DNA of 64,000 bases from Sulfitobacter aestuariivivens. Its GTDB lineage: Bacteria; Pseudomonadota; Alphaproteobacteria; Rhodobacterales; Rhodobacteraceae. Both the position numbers and the translations under genes were made by a program. The notes under the pieces were generated by a model. The model saw only the letters and a program-made list of their open reading frames with translations, did no database searches and was not told where the DNA came from. The stretch lies in assembly GCF_014763045.1 (NCBI RefSeq), contig NZ_JACTAG010000001.1, positions 744,001-808,000 of the forward strand, written 5' to 3'. Positions 1 through 9,478 of this stretch are shown here, piece after piece (the first letter of the stretch is position 1; each line of letters begins with the position of its first letter).

Positions 1-540
1 GACGGCTTTGAAGAGACGCTCCGGGGGTACTACCGCGATGCCTGTTCGGTTGCCATGCAGGTGTTGCGCGGCGTGGCCCAGTCGATTGGGCGGCCCCGGG
101 ACAGCTTTGATACCGCGTTTTATCTGCCGATGGCGCTTTTGCGGGGCAACTATTATCCGGCGCGGCCCGACTGGGCAGGTGAGAAGGACTTCGGCATTGC
201 CACGCATACGGATTATGGCTGTCTGACGTTGCTGGCGACGGACGGCTCGCCCGGGCTGGAGGTGCGCAAGCGGGGCGGGGGCTGGATCCCTGTGAGCGCG
301 CCGCCGGGCGAATTCATCATCAATTTCGGCGAAATGATCTCGTTCTGGAGCGGTGGAGAGATCCAGGCAACGCCGCATCGGGTGGTGGGCGGCACGGCAG
401 AGCGCATTTCGGTGCCGCTGTTCTTCAATCCGGCCTATGAAACCAATGTCGCCCCTGACGGTGCAGATGAGGTGGTGAAGGCGGGCGATCATCTGACCAA
501 GCGGTACACCGAAACGTACGTGCATCTGCAGAAGAAATGA
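1..540 (+). CDS. 2-oxoglutarate/Fe(II)-dependent oxygenase, C-terminal part (5' end outside window)
   Basis: The reading frame is open from base 1, so this is the last 179 residues of a longer protein. It shows the metal facial triad of the isopenicillin N synthase-like dioxygenases: HTD (His codon 205-207, Asp 211-213) and the distal His at 376-378. The co-substrate motif RxS follows (Arg 403-405, Ser 409-411). The family oxidises small molecules with O2 and 2-oxoglutarate; the substrate cannot be read from sequence. The ATG at 55 is internal (the frame upstream is coding), so it is not the start. The stop overlaps the start of the next gene (ATGA), which implies translational coupling. Confidence 0.85.
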   Translation, partial: DGFEETLRGYYRDACSVAMQVLRGVAQSIGRPRDSFDTAFYLPMALLRGNYYPARPDWAGEKDFGIATHTDYGCLTLLATDGSPGLEVRKRGGGWIPVSAPPGEFIINFGEMISFWSGGEIQATPHRVVGGTAERISVPLFFNPAYETNVAPDGADEVVKAGDHLTKRYTETYVHLQKK

Positions 541-1169
541 GTTTGCAGGCGGCATGCGAGGCAGAGGTGACGCGGGTCCGGGCCGGGCAAACTGACGGCG
601 CGCATGATCTGGCGCATTTGCGACGGGTCTGGTCAACCGCTCAGCTGATTTCCGGGGCGCTCGGGCAGGGGAACCTGCGCGTGATCGAGGCCGCAGCCTT
701 TTTGCACGACATCGTCAATCCACCAAAGGACAGTCCGACGCGGGGGCAGGCCGCTGCGGCTTCGGCTGCGCATGCAGCTGCTTTTCTGAAGGGGTTGGAT
801 TGGGCAGATGCTGACATCAAAGCGGTCGCACATGCCATTGAAGCGCATAGTTTTTCGGGCGGTGTGCCGGCGGAGACGATTGAGGCGCAGATCGTTCAGG
901 ATGCGGATCGACTTGACGCTTTGGGGGCGCTTGGGATTGCGCGGTGTTTCAACGTGTCGGGCCAAATGGGGCGTGCGTTATTCGACCCGGAGGATCCGTT
1001 GGCGGAAGGACGGGCTTTGGACGATCGGGCCTTTGCGCTGGATCATTTCGAGACCAAGCTCTTTGCGATTGCACAGACTCTCAATACTGCGCCGGCACGG
1101 CTTTTGGCGCAAGAACGGGTTGCCTTCATGAAAGCGTTTCGGGAACAGTTGATGCGCGAAGTTACCTGA
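537..1169 (+). CDS. HD-domain phosphohydrolase
   Basis: A 210-residue soluble protein of the YedJ-like HD family. The metal-binding signature is visible as His23 and His27 (HDLAH), the HD pair at 57-58 (AAFLHDIV) and a later Asp in QDADRLDALG near residue 121. These enzymes are metal-dependent phosphohydrolases; the substrate here is unknown. Its start overlaps the stop of the upstream oxygenase by four bases, so the two are probably one operon. Its 3' end overlaps the convergent TfoX-like gene by eight bases. Confidence 0.85.
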   Translation: MSLQAACEAEVTRVRAGQTDGAHDLAHLRRVWSTAQLISGALGQGNLRVIEAAAFLHDIVNPPKDSPTRGQAAAASAAHAAAFLKGLDWADADIKAVAHAIEAHSFSGGVPAETIEAQIVQDADRLDALGALGIARCFNVSGQMGRALFDPEDPLAEGRALDDRAFALDHFETKLFAIAQTLNTAPARLLAQERVAFMKAFREQLMREVT

Positions 1170-1491
1170 GCGCTGCCAGCGCGTCCTGCGCCAGCGCGCA
1201 GGCTTCAGCCGGGTCATCCAGTGCCGCGTCGGGCATGTTCCAGTAGGGCATGGAGGATGCGGCACCGTCCTTGCGGGTGTAGGTCCATTTCTCGCAGCCC
1301 ATAGACGCCAGACGATCTGCAAACGGGCCGTCCTGCGCCTTGATCATGAAACGGCTGTCGGACATCAGCAGGGCAAAGATCGTGCCTTGGGAATAGATGC
1401 CGAGTCCGCCGAACATCTTGCGGGTGGACAGGTCCGGCATGTCGGCAAAGAGTTCACGTGCAAAGGCGATATCCGCCTCTGAAAGGCTCAC
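1162..1491 (-). CDS. TfoX N-terminal domain protein
   Basis: A 109-residue protein that matches the TfoX N-terminal domain: the stretch RKMFGGLGIY near residues 25-34 is the family hallmark, and the length equals that single domain. The C-terminal TfoX domain found in gammaproteobacterial competence regulators is absent. In alphaproteobacteria such single-domain proteins are common and their role is not established. The start overlaps the end of the A-type Fe-S carrier gene by four bases, so it is likely the last cistron of a minus-strand Fe-S operon. Confidence 0.8.
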   Translation of the reverse strand: MSLSEADIAFARELFADMPDLSTRKMFGGLGIYSQGTIFALLMSDSRFMIKAQDGPFADRLASMGCEKWTYTRKDGAASSMPYWNMPDAALDDPAEACALAQDALAALR

Positions 1492-1850
1492 TTGGCGAAC
1501 AGGCTGTCGTCGAACTTGATGGATTCGCCGCAGCCGCAGGCCTCGGAAACATTGGGGTTATTGAATTTGAAACCGGATTCCAGCAGCGTGGTTTCATAGT
1601 CGATTTCAGTGCCGAACAGGAACATCTGCGCCATGGGGGCGATCATCACACGCGCGCCGTCGTGTTCGACGACTTCGTCATTGGGGTCTGCGGTGTCCAC
1701 GTAGTCCATGGTGTATTCCATGCCCGCGCAGCCGCCTTTCTTGACGCCGATGCGCAGCCCGTGATGGCCTTTGGCCGCCATCAGCTTAACAATCTGTGCG
1801 GTCGCCTTGGGGGTTATGGTCACGGCTTGTTTGCCGGGGATGCCGAACAT
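1488..1850 (-). CDS. A-type iron-sulfur cluster carrier (HesB/IscA/SufA family)
   Basis: A 120-residue HesB/IscA-type protein. The three conserved cysteines are visible: one in KKGGCAGMEY near residue 41 and the CGCG pair near the C-terminus (EACGCGES). Family members accept and hand over Fe-S clusters to apo-proteins. A SufT-like gene lies just upstream on the same strand (56 bp apart), which supports membership of the SUF pathway. Whether it corresponds to SufA or ErpA cannot be decided from sequence alone, so no symbol is given. Confidence 0.9.
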   Translation of the reverse strand: MFGIPGKQAVTITPKATAQIVKLMAAKGHHGLRIGVKKGGCAGMEYTMDYVDTADPNDEVVEHDGARVMIAPMAQMFLFGTEIDYETTLLESGFKFNNPNVSEACGCGESIKFDDSLFAK

Positions 1851-1906
1851 TGCGTTGCTCCTTTGTGCCCAAGGTAATGGCTTGGGCGCCTCATCTCAAC
1901 CTTGGG

Positions 1907-2269
1907 CTACATGAACCCCAGTTCCAGTCTCGCCTCGTCTGACATCATTTCCATGCCCCAGGGGGGCTCCCACACCAGTTCGACGTCAACCTGTTTCACA
2001 CCCGGCAGCGGTTCGACCGCGTCGGCGACCCAGCCCGGCATCTCACCGGCCACCGGGCAACCCGGTGCGGTGAGCGACATTTTGATGTTCACCTCGTTTT
2101 CGTCGTTGATCAGGATCGTGTAGATCAGGCCCAGTTCATAGATATTGACGGGGATTTCAGGGTCATAGACAGAGCGGCACGCCTCGACAATCGCCTCGTG
2201 CAGGGGATGGTCCGTAGAAGAGGGCACGATCAGCGGTGTGCCTTCTAGCGGTTGGCTCTGTTCGGTCAT
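1907..2269 (-). CDS. sufT: SufT-like Fe-S assembly protein (MIP18/DUF59 family)
   Basis: A 120-residue protein with the DUF59/MIP18 core: the segment VYDPEIPVNIYELGLIY near residues 35-51 and the TAPGCP motif with its conserved cysteine near residue 73. In bacteria this family (SufT) assists Fe-S cluster maturation. The sequence ends in an acidic tail (DEARLELGFM). It precedes the A-type carrier gene on the same strand, so the two probably form the tail of a suf-type operon, although sufBCDS are not in this window. Confidence 0.85.
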   Translation of the reverse strand: MTEQSQPLEGTPLIVPSSTDHPLHEAIVEACRSVYDPEIPVNIYELGLIYTILINDENEVNIKMSLTAPGCPVAGEMPGWVADAVEPLPGVKQVDVELVWEPPWGMEMMSDEARLELGFM

Positions 2270-2477
2270 GACGCCCTCGGGGTTGGTTCCTGAGTGTTTA
2301 TATAGGGTTTGTGGCAGGGGGCGTCCAGAGGTGCGGCGCAGTCACGTAGAGTGTTGCGATTGACTTGCCCAGCAGACCGGGCTTTTTCAGGGCGTCCATG
2401 ACGGTATGGCTGACGGGGATGCGGAGCAGGTTGAGTTGGATGTGAGGCAGGGCGCAAAGCGCGTCCGGGGCGCAGGG

Positions 2478-3857
2478 CTATTTGCGCCGCCGCCGGACCG
2501 GTTGTGGTTTCACGCGCGCCTCGATCACGTCGTAAAGCTTGCCCGTGATATCCTTGCCCGTCGCTTTCTCGATCCCCTCAAGACCGGGGGAGGAATTGAC
2601 CTCAAGCACCTTGGGTCCGTCAGAGGATCGCAACAGATCCACACCCGCCAGCCCCAGATTAAACGCACGGGCCGCGCGCACGGCGGTTTCGCGTTCCTCG
2701 CGGGTGATGCGCACAACCTTGGCTGATCCGCCCCGGTGCAGGTTGGACCTAAAATCGCCCTCGGCCCCGGTGCGTTTCATGGCGGCCACGACCTTGCCCG
2801 CAACCACCAGACAGCGGATGTCTTCTCCCGCGGCTTCCTTGACGAAGTCCTGCACCAGAAAGTTTGCCTTGAGACCCCGGAAGGCGTCGATCACGCTTTC
2901 GGCGGCCTTTTTGGTTTCGGCCAGCACAACACCTTTGCCCTGTGTGCTTTCCAGCAGTTTCACGATCAGGGGCGCGGTGCCCACAAGGGCCATCAGGTTT
3001 GACGTGTCCTTGGGCGAGGCGGCAAATGCGGTCGTGGGCATGCCGATGCGTTTGGCGGCCAGGACCTGATGGGCGTGCAGCTTATCGCGGCTGGACAGGA
3101 TGCCGTCAGAGCCGTTGACGCAGTAGGTGCCGATGGTTTCGAACTGGCGAATGACCGCGCAGCCGTAGGGGGTGATCGATGCGCCGATGCGCGGGATCAC
3201 GGCATCGTAGCGCGGCAGGCGCTTGCCATCGTAGTGCACCTCGGGTGCGATAGTGTTGATGGCCATGTAGCAGCGGGTAGTGTCGATCACCTCGACCGTG
3301 TGACCGCGTGCCTCGCCCACCTCGACCAGACGCCCGGTGGAATAATTCGCCTCGCGGCTGAGGACGGCGATGCGCAGCGCGCGTTGGGGGGCCTGACTGC
3401 GCAGGCGGGTGTCATGGTAGACGTCATAGCTGAGGTCGGGCTGCAGCCGTTTTTCGGTGGGAGAGATGGATATGTGATCTGACAGGGCCTGACGGCCCAG
3501 CAACATGCGGCTGGTCAGCCCGTCGCGGTTCGTCAAAGTCACCTCGATGGGCCAGGTTTCGCCGCCGACCTCCAGCGTGGTGGAGATGACGTAACGGCTT
3601 TCGGCCTCACCGTTGGACGAGGTCACTTCGCGCCGGTCCACCAGGGGGGCAGAGCAGGTGATCGAGATATCGCGCCGTCCCGGAATAGGATGCACGTTGA
3701 ACCGCACCTTCGGTTTGCTGGCAGAACCAAAGGTTTCGATATCATTGGCATGCAGCGCCGAAGTGCGCGCACCGGTGTCTACCTTGGCCTTGATCGCGGG
3801 CAGGCCCAGATCGGGCAGGGCGACCCATTCCTCCCAACCGAATGTCAGTTCTTTCAT
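2478..3857 (-). CDS. RimB-like aspartyl protease fused to RimK-like ATP-grasp ligase
   Basis: A 459-residue two-domain protein. Residues about 1-140 match the RimB/DUF785 'ATP-dependent zinc protease' family, a retropepsin-like fold: the catalytic-type motif [10 protein letters not shown] lies near residues 26-35. Residues about 155-450 are a RimK-type ATP-grasp ligase, with the ATP-binding strands in [16 protein letters not shown] and the Mg-binding end [15 protein letters not shown]. RimK adds glutamates to ribosomal protein S6 or makes poly-glutamate, and RimB-type proteases trim such tails; a fusion would hold writer and trimmer together. It ends with a basic tail (RRRRK). A GGGGA ribosome site precedes the ATG at 3857. 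The biochemical target is inferred. Confidence 0.85.
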   Translation of the reverse strand: MKELTFGWEEWVALPDLGLPAIKAKVDTGARTSALHANDIETFGSASKPKVRFNVHPIPGRRDISITCSAPLVDRREVTSSNGEAESRYVISTTLEVGGETWPIEVTLTNRDGLTSRMLLGRQALSDHISISPTEKRLQPDLSYDVYHDTRLRSQAPQRALRIAVLSREANYSTGRLVEVGEARGHTVEVIDTTRCYMAINTIAPEVHYDGKRLPRYDAVIPRIGASITPYGCAVIRQFETIGTYCVNGSDGILSSRDKLHAHQVLAAKRIGMPTTAFAASPKDTSNLMALVGTAPLIVKLLESTQGKGVVLAETKKAAESVIDAFRGLKANFLVQDFVKEAAGEDIRCLVVAGKVVAAMKRTGAEGDFRSNLHRGGSAKVVRITREERETAVRAARAFNLGLAGVDLLRSSDGPKVLEVNSSPGLEGIEKATGKDITGKLYDVIEARVKPQPVRRRRK

Positions 3858-3962
3858 GTGTGACGATCCCCCTGCGCCTGAGTGGTGTCGGGCTAACAGG
3901 CGATGGCCGCGATCACAAGACGATGGGTCAAATGCCCGCTTGAATCGTCTGGGGTGCCGGTG

Positions 3963-5117
3963 TCAGACCAGATCCGCTTCGGTGGGGCCATCAAGTGGGA
4001 CGTCGTCTTCGATCACCATATGCTCGTCCGGCACCTCGACCGTGAAAAGGGCCATCACGTCGCTGAGCGCATATTGGTCATCGCAAACCGGCGGGGGCGG
4101 ATCGTCGGGGCATTCCCCGGTCAACTTGAGAGAGCCGTTGCGCGGCCCGTCCTCTTCGCCGACAGAGGTCAGGCGGATGCCGAATTCTTCGCCGGTGAAG
4201 TCGTCGATGGACAGGCCATCGGGATGGCTAAGGATGAAGGAGGTTTCCTGGATATCGTCATTGCCGCGCAGGCCCTGCCGCCCGATTTCGACCCCGCCGT
4301 CAAACGGGCTGCGGCCGCCGCCATTCATGTTGGCACCATTGCCAAGATTGCTGACGCTGTTGGCGTCAAATTCGGAATCCGTGACATCGGCACCTGTGAC
4401 GCTGATCGCGTCGAGCAGGCCATCGTTGCCGGTGTTAAAGAAAAAGCCACGCAGGTCACCGATTGCGCCGGTGCCGTTTTCGTCGTCCGCACCCAGCACT
4501 GACAGATCGACCTGCAGTTCGCCATTTGCAAGCTCTGTCAGGGTGACTGTGACATTGACCTCGCCTTCGATGAGAAATTCGCAGACGCCATCATCGGGGT
4601 CGTCCGGGGTGTCGGGGCCTCCTTTACCGTCTTTTCCGTCCTCATTGACCAGCAGGACCTGCCCGTCGGAGGTATCTGAATCGACCACGGTGGCGAGGCT
4701 GTCGAGATCGAGATCGGACAGCGACAGCGGGCTGCCGTCATTGGTGAAGACGACAAAAGACACCTCTTCAAGGCTTCCTTCGGTTGAATCGTTCACGGTC
4801 CCGAATTGCAGTTTGACGTCGTAAGGATCGGCAGTCTGTGCGCCGTTGGCCAGCGTGTCTTCGCTGTCTGCCGTGGCACTGAAATCAGTCAGACCCAGCG
4901 TGTTGATGCCGGGAAAGACATTGAGATTGTCAGCCTCGCTGTCGTCGCTGAGATCAAAGAAGAAGCCGTCGATGTCCGCCGGCTCTCCGTCCGCTGAGGT
5001 GATGTGGAAAAAGAGCGCGCCATTGGATTTCTCGTCGATGGTGACGCAGACCTGCGGGTCGCAGCCAAGCAGAAGTTCAATGGTGTCGATAACAATAGGG
5101 TCATTTGAACCAGACAT
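3963..5117 (-). CDS. Acidic protein with two diverged internal repeats, function unknown
   Basis: A 384-residue protein, very rich in Asp and Glu, with few Lys/Arg. I chose the ATG at 5117 because GGAGA sits about 5 bases before it; a longer frame reaches 5258 without a good ribosome site. Two halves look duplicated: each has an [I/L]xGFFF[D/N] block (DIDGFFFDLSDD near 47, DLRGFFFNTGND near 219) followed about 60-70 residues later by an ExSF[V/I] strand and a Leu/Asp-rich DL..L segment. No Sec signal peptide or membrane segment is visible. A Pro-rich linker and an acidic tail follow. The composition fits an extracellular Ca-binding-type protein, possibly exported by a type I system, but this is speculation. 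Confidence 0.7.
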   Translation of the reverse strand: MSGSNDPIVIDTIELLLGCDPQVCVTIDEKSNGALFFHITSADGEPADIDGFFFDLSDDSEADNLNVFPGINTLGLTDFSATADSEDTLANGAQTADPYDVKLQFGTVNDSTEGSLEEVSFVVFTNDGSPLSLSDLDLDSLATVVDSDTSDGQVLLVNEDGKDGKGGPDTPDDPDDGVCEFLIEGEVNVTVTLTELANGELQVDLSVLGADDENGTGAIGDLRGFFFNTGNDGLLDAISVTGADVTDSEFDANSVSNLGNGANMNGGGRSPFDGGVEIGRQGLRGNDDIQETSFILSHPDGLSIDDFTGEEFGIRLTSVGEEDGPRNGSLKLTGECPDDPPPPVCDDQYALSDVMALFTVEVPDEHMVIEDDVPLDGPTEADLV

Positions 5118-5329
5118 GGGGGTCTCCGGAAATTGGATGTGTCTAAATTGTGGAAATTTTGGGGCAGTTAAGCCGGCAGGTCTACAAAAACAGGTGGAAT
5201 TGGCGGAAATACAATCTGAGGTAGAAAATGTGTCACCGCGTGCGAAACGCTGATGCACTCATAGCGTGATTGTATCGCGAGCAGAGATTGTGCGTGGGGT
5301 CAATTGTGGCACACCGAAAGGCCCATTCT

Positions 5330-6976
5330 TCAGTTTTCGGGCATGTCATCCGGCTTGGGGGGCAGAATGGACGTGCCTTCGGACTGCAGTTTGCGCGCCG
5401 CTTTCTGCAAACCTTCGCGCACGCGGCATTCGATGTCCCAGCCGGTGGCCGGATTGGCTGCTGGAAGCTCGAACCGGACCTTTAGGCCAAAAACATCCTG
5501 GTCGATCACGCGCACCGCTGCGCGTTCTTTTGGGTGGACGTCTTCGTCATCTTCGCGCTCAAGCAAATCAAGGAAAACCTTGCGCATTGCGTCAACGTCC
5601 GCGTCCTGTGCAAGCGTCATCAAAATGGGGCGTACCATCTTGGGGTCCTCCAGCGACCAGTTTTCAAAGGCGTCAGAGACGAAATAGCTGACCGGCACGA
5701 TCAGCCGAGTGCCATTCCAGATCATCAGTTGCACATAAGTGAAATGGATGCGTTCGACCGTGCAGAAATGCCCCTCGAAAATCAGCTGGTCGCCGATCCG
5801 AGCAGACCGGTTGAGCGCGATTTGCACCGAAGAGAGGATATTGCCCAGCACCTCGCGGGCGGCAAAACCAAGGACGATCGTCAGCGCACCGGCTGAGGCC
5901 AGCAGCGAGAGGCCGAGGTTCGGGAAGGTATCGACCGACGTGAGGACAACGCCGGTCCCCACCAATGTGGCGATAACGATCAAGAACTTGCGGGCTGCTG
6001 AGATGGTCGTGGCCATCGAACGCAGGTGCGAATTTTCCGGATCGGCCAGTTCATTGGGGTTGCTCTTGCTGATCCGGTCGAAAACCTCGTCGATGATGAG
6101 CACAAGGGCGAGGGTCGCCGCAAAGACATAGGCGATCACCAGCACCGGGTTAAGGATGGCATCCAGCACGCCGGATACGACCAGCACTTCGCGGGTGCCG
6201 GTGCCCAATACTGCAGCAAAAAGAGCAATTGCGGCGGGCCAGCGAAACGATCGGCCCAGAAACCGCATCCAGCGTTGCGGGGCTTTTTCGCCCATCTCTT
6301 TGAGGAAACCAAAGGCGAGGAACGAGAGGATCGATGCCACGATCAGCAGAAGCGGAAGGAACAGTACCTCCCAGACATACATGCCCCAAAAGCCTTCGGC
6401 GCGGGCCCACAGGGGCAGCTTCTTTTCCAGTTCAGTCGGGCCGTAAAGTTCATGCAGGCGGGGGATGTTGTCGACAGTCTGGGGCGAAAAGACCCAGACA
6501 GGATCGGCGTTTTCACCCGCTTTGATGCGGTTGAGCCGTAAGGGGACAAAGTGGTCATCAAGCTCCATCCGGTCGATAAGAAGCGACCGGCGCACACGGC
6601 CCGAGGCCTGATCATCGTTTGATCCGGCAAGCCAGCCATCGGGGCGGTCGGCCAGCGAGCCCCAGGGAATGACCACCTTGCGCTCTAACACGACGCTGAG
6701 TTCTCTGGCGCGTTTGGCCCCTTCGGTCGCCTGATCGGCACGGGGCAGATCCGTCAGATCCAACAGGTGCGCGGCATCCGAGAAGTGACCGCGCGCGGTC
6801 AGGTAAAGAAAGCTTTCCACGCTCGACATGGGCGTGCTGCGATCCATGCTGGAAGGCGGGGGGCCAAGGCCCGGGTTCAGGGCGTCGGTTTCAAACCAAC
6901 GCTCTTCGGCATGGGCCAGCGTGACAAGCACGAGCAGCGCAGCGGCTGCGCCAAGACATCTGCGCAAAAGTAACAT
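5330..6976 (-). CDS. MscS-family mechanosensitive ion channel
   Basis: A 548-residue membrane protein. It begins with a cleavable-looking signal peptide (LVLVTLAHAEERW, about residues 1-23), then a periplasmic domain of about 170 residues, several hydrophobic helices between about 200 and 350, and an MscS core. The pore-lining helix with small residues (SLLASAGALTIVLGFAAREV near 350-370) and the beta domain after it (IGDQLIFEGHFCTVERI) are typical. Such channels open on membrane tension to release solutes during osmotic downshock. It stands alone, oriented like its neighbours, and is a large-type MscS rather than the minimal 280-residue form. Confidence 0.9.
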   Translation of the reverse strand: MLLLRRCLGAAAALLVLVTLAHAEERWFETDALNPGLGPPPSSMDRSTPMSSVESFLYLTARGHFSDAAHLLDLTDLPRADQATEGAKRARELSVVLERKVVIPWGSLADRPDGWLAGSNDDQASGRVRRSLLIDRMELDDHFVPLRLNRIKAGENADPVWVFSPQTVDNIPRLHELYGPTELEKKLPLWARAEGFWGMYVWEVLFLPLLLIVASILSFLAFGFLKEMGEKAPQRWMRFLGRSFRWPAAIALFAAVLGTGTREVLVVSGVLDAILNPVLVIAYVFAATLALVLIIDEVFDRISKSNPNELADPENSHLRSMATTISAARKFLIVIATLVGTGVVLTSVDTFPNLGLSLLASAGALTIVLGFAAREVLGNILSSVQIALNRSARIGDQLIFEGHFCTVERIHFTYVQLMIWNGTRLIVPVSYFVSDAFENWSLEDPKMVRPILMTLAQDADVDAMRKVFLDLLEREDDEDVHPKERAAVRVIDQDVFGLKVRFELPAANPATGWDIECRVREGLQKAARKLQSEGTSILPPKPDDMPEN

Positions 6977-7011
6977 TGAGCCTAAGATAGCGCGGGCGCG
7001 CAGGCGTCAAG

Positions 7012-7290
7012 TCAGCCGTCGTTGATATCACGTTTCACGATGCGCGCGCCGCTTGACTGGCGGCGAAACATCATGCGCAAAACGACCCAGCCGATCAGCG
7101 ACAGGATGGCGAACATCGCGATCAGTGCTGCGACATTGGTGGCGGGCATGACAAAGACGAAGACTGCCATGGAGAGTGCCCCGATGGCGAAACCGAGGAA
7201 AATGAAACCGGGGGCGAGCAGTTCGACGACCCCCAGCGCCAGGGCGACGCAGATCCAGACCCACCAAAGGGAGAAATAGGCCGCCATCAT
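7012..7290 (-). CDS. NfeD-like membrane protein (short form)
   Basis: A 92-residue protein with two hydrophobic stretches (VWICVALALGVVELLAPGF and a second around residues 45-72). The motif ELLAPGFIFLGFAIGA is typical of NfeD-like membrane domains; the soluble OB domain of full NfeD proteins is missing or very short. It overlaps the upstream SPFH gene by four bases. NfeD/stomatin pairs are a widespread operon and are thought to act together in membrane microdomains or membrane protein quality control. Confidence 0.8.
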   Translation of the reverse strand: MMAAYFSLWWVWICVALALGVVELLAPGFIFLGFAIGALSMAVFVFVMPATNVAALIAMFAILSLIGWVVLRMMFRRQSSGARIVKRDINDG

Positions 7291-8180
7291 CCTCTTCCTT
7301 TCAGCAGTTTGAACGCGTCATTGAAGGCGGTCAGCGCTTCGGCAGGCAGGACGATGGTCTGGTTGCCCTGACCGGCGCCCAGCGCATTGAGCGCCTCGAC
7401 CTGTTTGAGCGCGATCTGGTACTGCGCGGCCTCCAGCCCGTTTTCGTTGATCGCCTTGGCGACGGTCTGGGTTGCATAGGCCTCGGCATCGGCCAGAATA
7501 CGGCGGGCCTTGGCGGTCTGTTCTGAGGCATAAAGCTCAGCATCCGCCGAGAGTTCGACCGCGCGTTTGGCTCCTTCGGCTTCGGTCACCTGCGCGCGGC
7601 GGGCGCGTTCGGCGTTAAGCTGTTGCATCATCGCGTTGCGGGTGGCCTGATCGAGGTTCACATCAAGAATTTCAGCACGTGTTACTTCGATCCCCCAGTT
7701 GTCCACCGCGTCTTCGACGTTGGCCTTGATGGTGTTGATCAGCTGCGAGCGGTTCGCCTGGACCTCATCAAGGTCCATCTTGCCAATCTCGGCGCGCACG
7801 ATACCCGCGACGGTGGTCGAGATCGCGCTGTCCACGTCGCGGATACGGTAGACGGTCTTTTCTGGTTCGGTGATGCGATAAAAGACGGATGTATCAACCT
7901 GGGTGAGCACGTTATCGCGGGTGATTGCGTCCTGGCTGGCGGTGGGCAATTGGCGTTCCAGGATCGACACCTTGTGCGCGATCTTGTCGATGAAAGGCAC
8001 GATCATGTTGATGCCCGGGCCCAGCACACTGCGCAGGCGGCCAAAGCGTTCGACCACGTGCTGTTCTGACTGGGGGACGATCTTGACCCCTTTGAAGATC
8101 AGAATGAAGATGAGGAGGGCCAGCAAAAGCCAGATCAGATTGTTTTGCAGGGTGTCGATCAAAAACTGTTCAATATCCAC
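7287..8180 (-). CDS. SPFH/Band 7 (paraslipin-type) membrane protein
   Basis: A 297-residue stomatin-like protein: an N-terminal membrane helix ([15 protein letters not shown], about 13-27) followed by the SPFH domain with [15 protein letters not shown] and [19 protein letters not shown], then a helical, Ala/Glu-rich region ending in a short C-terminal segment. I prefer the GTG at 8180 because AAGGGA lies nine bases before it; an in-frame start at 8213 would add 11 residues ahead of the conserved DIEQFL start. It is translationally coupled to the NfeD-like gene. Members form large membrane rings and are linked to protease regulation and membrane organisation. Confidence 0.88.
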   Translation of the reverse strand: MDIEQFLIDTLQNNLIWLLLALLIFILIFKGVKIVPQSEQHVVERFGRLRSVLGPGINMIVPFIDKIAHKVSILERQLPTASQDAITRDNVLTQVDTSVFYRITEPEKTVYRIRDVDSAISTTVAGIVRAEIGKMDLDEVQANRSQLINTIKANVEDAVDNWGIEVTRAEILDVNLDQATRNAMMQQLNAERARRAQVTEAEGAKRAVELSADAELYASEQTAKARRILADAEAYATQTVAKAINENGLEAAQYQIALKQVEALNALGAGQGNQTIVLPAEALTAFNDAFKLLKGRG

Positions 8181-8293
8181 TAAAATACGTCCCTTGGCAG
8201 TGTTGTTTAACAATATCTGGGGGTTTTGCGACTGATTTGCAAGTTTTCATGGCAGGGTGTAACGCCACTCACAAGCATCTGAGAGGCGTATCC

Positions 8294-9421
8294 ATGACGG
8301 GTTTTTCCTTTGAAAAGCTGGGCCAGGACGGCAAGGCACGCACGGGCGTGATCCACACGCCGCGCGGCGACATTCGGACACCGGCGTTCATGCCAGTGGG
8401 TACGGCAGCAACCGTCAAGGCGATGATGCCCGAGAGCGTTGCCGCGACGGGCGCGGATATCCTGTTGGGCAATACCTATCATCTGATGCTGCGGCCCACG
8501 GCTGAGCGGATTGACGCGCTTGGCGGGCTGCATCGGTTCATGAACTGGGATAAACCGATTCTGACCGACAGTGGCGGCTTTCAGGTGATGAGCCTTGCGG
8601 GCCTGCGCAAGCTGACGGAAGAGGGCGTGACCTTCAAGAGCCACATCGACGGGTCCAAACATGCGCTGACGCCGGAACGGTCGATGGAGATCCAGCGGTT
8701 GCTGGGGTCGGACATCGTGATGTGTTTCGATGAATGCCCCGCGCTGCCCGCCGACAAGGCGCGGATCGCGGACAGCATGCGGTTGTCGATGCGATGGGCG
8801 GCGCGGTCGCGGGATGCATTCGGGGATCGGCCGGGGCATGCGCTGTTCGGGATCCAGCAGGGCGGTCTGGAAGAGGATTTGCGCGCGGAGAGTGCGCAGG
8901 CGCTGACAGAGATCGGGTTTGAAGGCTACGCCGTCGGGGGACTGGCGGTGGGCGAGGGGCAGGAGGCGATGTTCGGGTGTCTGGATTTTGCGCCGGATCA
9001 GCTGCCTGCGGATAAACCGCGGTATCTAATGGGTGTGGGCAAGCCAGATGACATCGTGGGTGCGGTAGCGCGGGGCATCGACATGATGGACTGCGTGCTG
9101 CCGTCGCGGTCAGGCCGCACCGGTCAGGTCTTTACCCGCCACGGCGTTCTGAACATCAAGAACGCGCGGCATCAGGACGATCCGCGCCCGCTGGACGAGG
9201 CCTGTGGCTGTCCGGCGTGCCGGGGGTATTCACGCGCCTATCTGCACCATGTGTTCCGCAGTCAGGAGATCATCAGCTCAATGCTGCTGACATGGCATAA
9301 CCTGCAGTATTATCAGGACATTATGTCAGGCATGCGCGCCGCGATTGCTGCCGGCGGGTTTGAAGCGTGGCAGGCGACATTCCACGCCGCGCGCGCGCAG
9401 GGCGATATCGATCCATTGTGA
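8294..9421 (+). CDS. tgt: Queuine tRNA-ribosyltransferase
   Basis: A 375-residue tRNA-guanine transglycosylase that exchanges guanine 34 for a queuosine precursor in tRNAs with GUN anticodons (including the tRNA-Asp in this window). The catalytic region [10 protein letters not shown] lies near residue 90, the RHG-type loop [14 protein letters not shown] near 270-290, and the zinc site CGCPACRGY...H near 305-320. Start: the ATG at 8294 follows GAGAGG with good spacing; the in-frame upstream ATGs add non-conserved residues. Length is normal for the family. No other queuosine gene is nearby. Confidence 0.95.
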   Translation: MTGFSFEKLGQDGKARTGVIHTPRGDIRTPAFMPVGTAATVKAMMPESVAATGADILLGNTYHLMLRPTAERIDALGGLHRFMNWDKPILTDSGGFQVMSLAGLRKLTEEGVTFKSHIDGSKHALTPERSMEIQRLLGSDIVMCFDECPALPADKARIADSMRLSMRWAARSRDAFGDRPGHALFGIQQGGLEEDLRAESAQALTEIGFEGYAVGGLAVGEGQEAMFGCLDFAPDQLPADKPRYLMGVGKPDDIVGAVARGIDMMDCVLPSRSGRTGQVFTRHGVLNIKNARHQDDPRPLDEACGCPACRGYSRAYLHHVFRSQEIISSMLLTWHNLQYYQDIMSGMRAAIAAGGFEAWQATFHAARAQGDIDPL

Positions 9422-9478
9422 TGGCGTATGGCGCGCGTCTGCGACGACGCCCCGCCCGCCATCCCTTCCTGTGACGTC

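Noticed and set aside
2266-2457. 63-codon minus-strand ORF between the SufT-like and RimK-like genes
   Set aside because: Pro/His/Arg-rich, no ribosome site, no domain; it is likely non-coding.
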